Shown: piece by piece, positions 5,508 through 7,300 of the stretch
Numbering within the stretch: the stretch's first letter is position 1
Layout of the letters: each line of letters opens with the position of its first letter
Assembly: GCA_002389465.1 (NCBI GenBank)
Contig: DGOT01000007.1
Location: forward strand, 1 to 7,300
Length of the DNA: 7,300 bases
Source of the DNA: Bacteroidales bacterium UBA4459
Lineage (GTDB): Bacteria; Bacteroidota; Bacteroidia; Bacteroidales; F082
Direction of reading: 5' to 3'
Translations under genes and position numbers: made by a program
The notes under the pieces: generated by a model
The model's database searches: none
Told to the model about the DNA's origin: nothing
The model's input: only the letters and a program-made list of their open reading frames with translations

Positions 5508-5535
5508 GATAACTCAATTAACTAAATAGAACAAA
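5504..5535 (-). promoter_or_regulatory. Promoter of the acidic lipoprotein gene (-33 and -7 boxes)
   Basis: On the minus strand TTTG (5535-5532) is followed after 20 bases by TATCTTTA (5511-5504), seven of eight positions of the TTTG-N19-21-TAnnTTTG layout known for Bacteroidota. Transcription would start near 5498 and give a leader of about 20 nt without a Shine-Dalgarno sequence. The -33 box directly abuts the terminator stem of the upstream gene. Confidence 0.65.
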
Positions 5536-5548
5536 CCGGCTGGCGGTT
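5534..5548 (-). terminator. Short terminator hairpin at the end of the DUF2279 gene
   Basis: On the minus strand AACCG (5548-5544) pairs with CGGTT (5538-5534) around a 5-nt loop, followed by a T-rich stretch (TGTTCTATTT). The stop codon TAA itself forms the foot of the stem. The stem is short, so termination may be partial. The trailing T-rich stretch doubles as the -33 region of the next gene's promoter. Confidence 0.4.
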
Positions 5549-6482
5549 AGAAATACAACCAATGAAAAACCAGCTGGTCTTTTTTGTTGTATTCCAGTGT
5601 AGGAAAAGGAAGTTTGACAAAACTCAGGCCTTTGAGAAAAAACTTAAGCACTTTCGAGTTTGTTTTAATCCGAGTCCAGTCAATATCCATCGACAGGTAA
5701 TACTGTCTTACGCGGTCAAAGTGCGGGAGTGGATTACCTTCGCTATCATACTCCGGATTTGTTACTTCTGCCAGCATACCGTCGCCACCGTAACCCACAG
5801 CTACATTTATCCAGGAAGGGAATTTCGACTCTTTTCTGATAAACGAACTTATATTCGCCGACAGCCAATAGGTTTGTCCGTTATAATCCTTTATTATACT
5901 CTGGCAAGGATTTTCCCCAAGTTTTTCAGGGTTATATTGCGGGTACTCGGTCGGGTGGTAAGAAAACTTCAGTCTGAACCGCTGCTCGTGCCATAGAAAC
6001 TGCTGCCCGACAAACAGTCCGACGCCTGTCGTGTTTGCCATAATATCGTATATGGAAGCTCCGTAATTAGTAGCAAAACCGTCCAGCAATTCAACGACTA
6101 TCATGGCACTGAATCCCATTAACCCACCATACCAAACAGATTTCTTTTCGGGCACATTCGACCATTTGAGCAACCAATAACCATAATTGCTCATTGTGTA
6201 GGCAGTCGTCATATGGCCAACCTTATCCATCTGGAGCCAGTATTGGCTGTCGTTGATAAAATGAAACGGCGTGCTCAGATTGTCTTTATACCACACAAAG
6301 TAAAGTCCCGTTTGCGCCACAACATAGGCTGCGGCACTTCCATAAATCACTACATGCAATCTTTTTTTATTAATGGTATCCGGCACCGTATCTGTCTGCG
6401 CCGGGAGGACAAAAGGCGTGATGATAAAAAAAATTATCAGTAAAAACAGAATGCGGGCTCTCTTTGGTTGGGTTTTGAGCAT
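5547..6482 (-). CDS. DUF2279 (YfiM-like) envelope protein
   Basis: The product has 311 residues. Residues 1-28 are a basic then strongly hydrophobic signal peptide ending near LPA-Q. Residues about 40-165 carry the DUF2279 pattern: an IYGSAAAYVVAQTGLY hydrophobic helix, DKVGHMTTAY (86-95), GLMGFSAMIVVELLDGF (120-136) and NYGASIYDIMANTTG (139-153). The DK.GH, E..DG and S..D motifs are the conserved polar residues of the family; its function is unknown. The C-terminal half (about 195-311) alternates polar and hydrophobic residues in short strands (WLSANISSFI, INVAVGYGGDGM, QYYLSMDIDW) and ends in F-H-W-L-Y-F, with a terminal Phe as in outer-membrane beta-barrel proteins. An outer-membrane location is therefore an inference. 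The ATG lies two bases after the stop of the upstream phosphomutase gene, so translation is probably coupled. Confidence 0.82.
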   Translation of the reverse strand: MLKTQPKRARILFLLIIFFIITPFVLPAQTDTVPDTINKKRLHVVIYGSAAAYVVAQTGLYFVWYKDNLSTPFHFINDSQYWLQMDKVGHMTTAYTMSNYGYWLLKWSNVPEKKSVWYGGLMGFSAMIVVELLDGFATNYGASIYDIMANTTGVGLFVGQQFLWHEQRFRLKFSYHPTEYPQYNPEKLGENPCQSIIKDYNGQTYWLSANISSFIRKESKFPSWINVAVGYGGDGMLAEVTNPEYDSEGNPLPHFDRVRQYYLSMDIDWTRIKTNSKVLKFFLKGLSFVKLPFPTLEYNKKDQLVFHWLYF

Positions 6483-6484
6483 GA

Positions 6485-7300
6485 TCAGGAAAACTTACTG
6501 ATGATATCAAAAATAATCTTTGTTTTTATATCCAGCAATTCTTCACTCCTGGCTTCAGCCAGAAATCGCAGGTACGGTTCGGTATTTGACGGCCTGATAT
6601 TGAACCACCAGTCTTTAAAATCAAGCCGGTAGCCATCCACATCCAGAAAACTTAGCGGCGGGTCGTTCTGCGTGAAATAATCTTTTACAGCATCCATCGC
6701 TTCCTGTTTCTGTTCTATTTTAAAGTTCACTTCTCCGGTGTTGGCATAGGAAGATATACGTCCTATGATCTGCGAAAAAGAAATTCCCTTTTCCTTAAAC
6801 TTCTTTAGAACATGCATCACCAGCAAGGCCGCCAGCAAGCCACTATCGGAATAATAAAAGTCACGGAAGTAATAATGTCCGGCCAGCTCACCCCCATAAA
6901 CACCGTCAAGTTCTTTCAATTTTGTAGCACCATAAGCACGCCCCACCCGCCAGATGGCTACTTCAGCATCAAAATACTTTTTAAGGTATGCCCCCACTGC
7001 TTTGGATGTTCTGATATCCTGAACCACCATTCCGGATTCTTTCCGCTCTTCGAAAAAGTAATACCCCAATAACGCTATAATGAGATCAGGTGATACGAAC
7101 TGCCCCTTTTCATCAATAAACATTACCCGATCGGCATCACCGTCGAAGATCAGGCCGACATCACAATGATGATCCATAACAGTTTTTTTTATCTGTTCCT
7201 GGTTCTCTGGAAGGAGCGGATTAGGTTCGTGTGCCGGAAAAGTCCCGTCGGGATTGTCGTTGAGATAGCGCACCCCGGCACCAAACAATTCGTGTACAAA
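6485..7300 (-). CDS. Phosphoglucomutase/phosphomannomutase, C-terminal part (N-terminus outside window)
   Basis: The reading frame runs through the right edge of the window. 271 residues are visible, ending in TGA at 6487-6485. The metal-binding loop DGDADR (visible residues 53-58), the sugar-recognition loop GGELAGHYYF (136-145) and the C-terminal phosphate-binding RPSNTEPYLR (236-245) are all intact. These define the alpha-D-phosphohexomutase superfamily, which moves phosphate between C6 and C1 of glucose or mannose via a phosphoserine. The phosphoserine loop is upstream and not visible. The product feeds nucleotide-sugar synthesis for polysaccharide or lipopolysaccharide. The GGE.AGH form of the sugar loop fits PMM/PGM enzymes better than GlmM, but glucose and mannose specificity cannot be separated by eye. 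It is followed at two bases by the DUF2279 gene. Confidence 0.92.
   Translation of the reverse strand, partial: FVHELFGAGVRYLNDNPDGTFPAHEPNPLLPENQEQIKKTVMDHHCDVGLIFDGDADRVMFIDEKGQFVSPDLIIALLGYYFFEERKESGMVVQDIRTSKAVGAYLKKYFDAEVAIWRVGRAYGATKLKELDGVYGGELAGHYYFRDFYYSDSGLLAALLVMHVLKKFKEKGISFSQIIGRISSYANTGEVNFKIEQKQEAMDAVKDYFTQNDPPLSFLDVDGYRLDFKDWWFNIRPSNTEPYLRFLAEARSEELLDIKTKIIFDIISKFS

Noticed and set aside
5562..5996. Plus-strand frame of 144 codons opposite the DUF2279 gene.
   Set aside because: It is a shadow of a well-supported minus-strand gene, with no recognisable motif.

Overview
The window looks like chromosomal DNA from a member of the Bacteroidota, probably a Bacteroidales or Marinilabiliales relative. 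This rests on the protein families, on start codons that mostly lack a Shine-Dalgarno sequence and sit behind A-rich leaders, and on several TAnnTTTG-type -7 promoter boxes, the sigma-ABfr signature of this phylum. Seven complete protein genes and two genes cut by the window edges are supported. They are ordinary housekeeping, catabolic and envelope genes. No tRNA or rRNA, insertion sequence, CRISPR array, phage gene or defence gene is visible.

Layout. At 2-187 (+) is the C-terminal end of a saccharopine dehydrogenase-like protein in AT-rich DNA. At 402-1307 (-) is a two-gene operon: a thioredoxin-like/glutaredoxin fusion, then a short GroES paralogue, closed by a clear intrinsic terminator at 352-379. 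The 369-bp gap 1308-1676 separates this operon from the divergent citrate lyase genes. It holds a hairpin followed by six T residues on the minus strand, which may be a small RNA or an attenuator. At 1677-4487 (+) are citrate lyase genes: a CitD-CitE fusion (acyl carrier domain plus lyase subunit) and CitF (CoA-transferase subunit). Together they supply all three structural parts of citrate lyase in two polypeptides. The activation genes citC, citX and citG are not in the window.

The right half, 4657-7300, is all on the minus strand. Reading in transcription order there is the C-terminal part of a phosphoglucomutase/phosphomannomutase, then, two bases after its stop, a DUF2279 (YfiM-like) envelope protein. 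After these come two small lipoprotein genes, each with its own promoter. The two promoters share a near-identical block, and in both the TTT of the -7 box forms one end of a palindrome.

The items most worth a second look are the GroES paralogue that appears to lack the roof hairpin and is paired with a redox fusion protein, the citDE fusion with a shifted candidate prosthetic-group serine, the minus-strand hairpin with U-tract near 1477-1545, and the paired palindromic promoters of the lipoprotein genes. I see no clear evidence of a wholly new multi-gene system.
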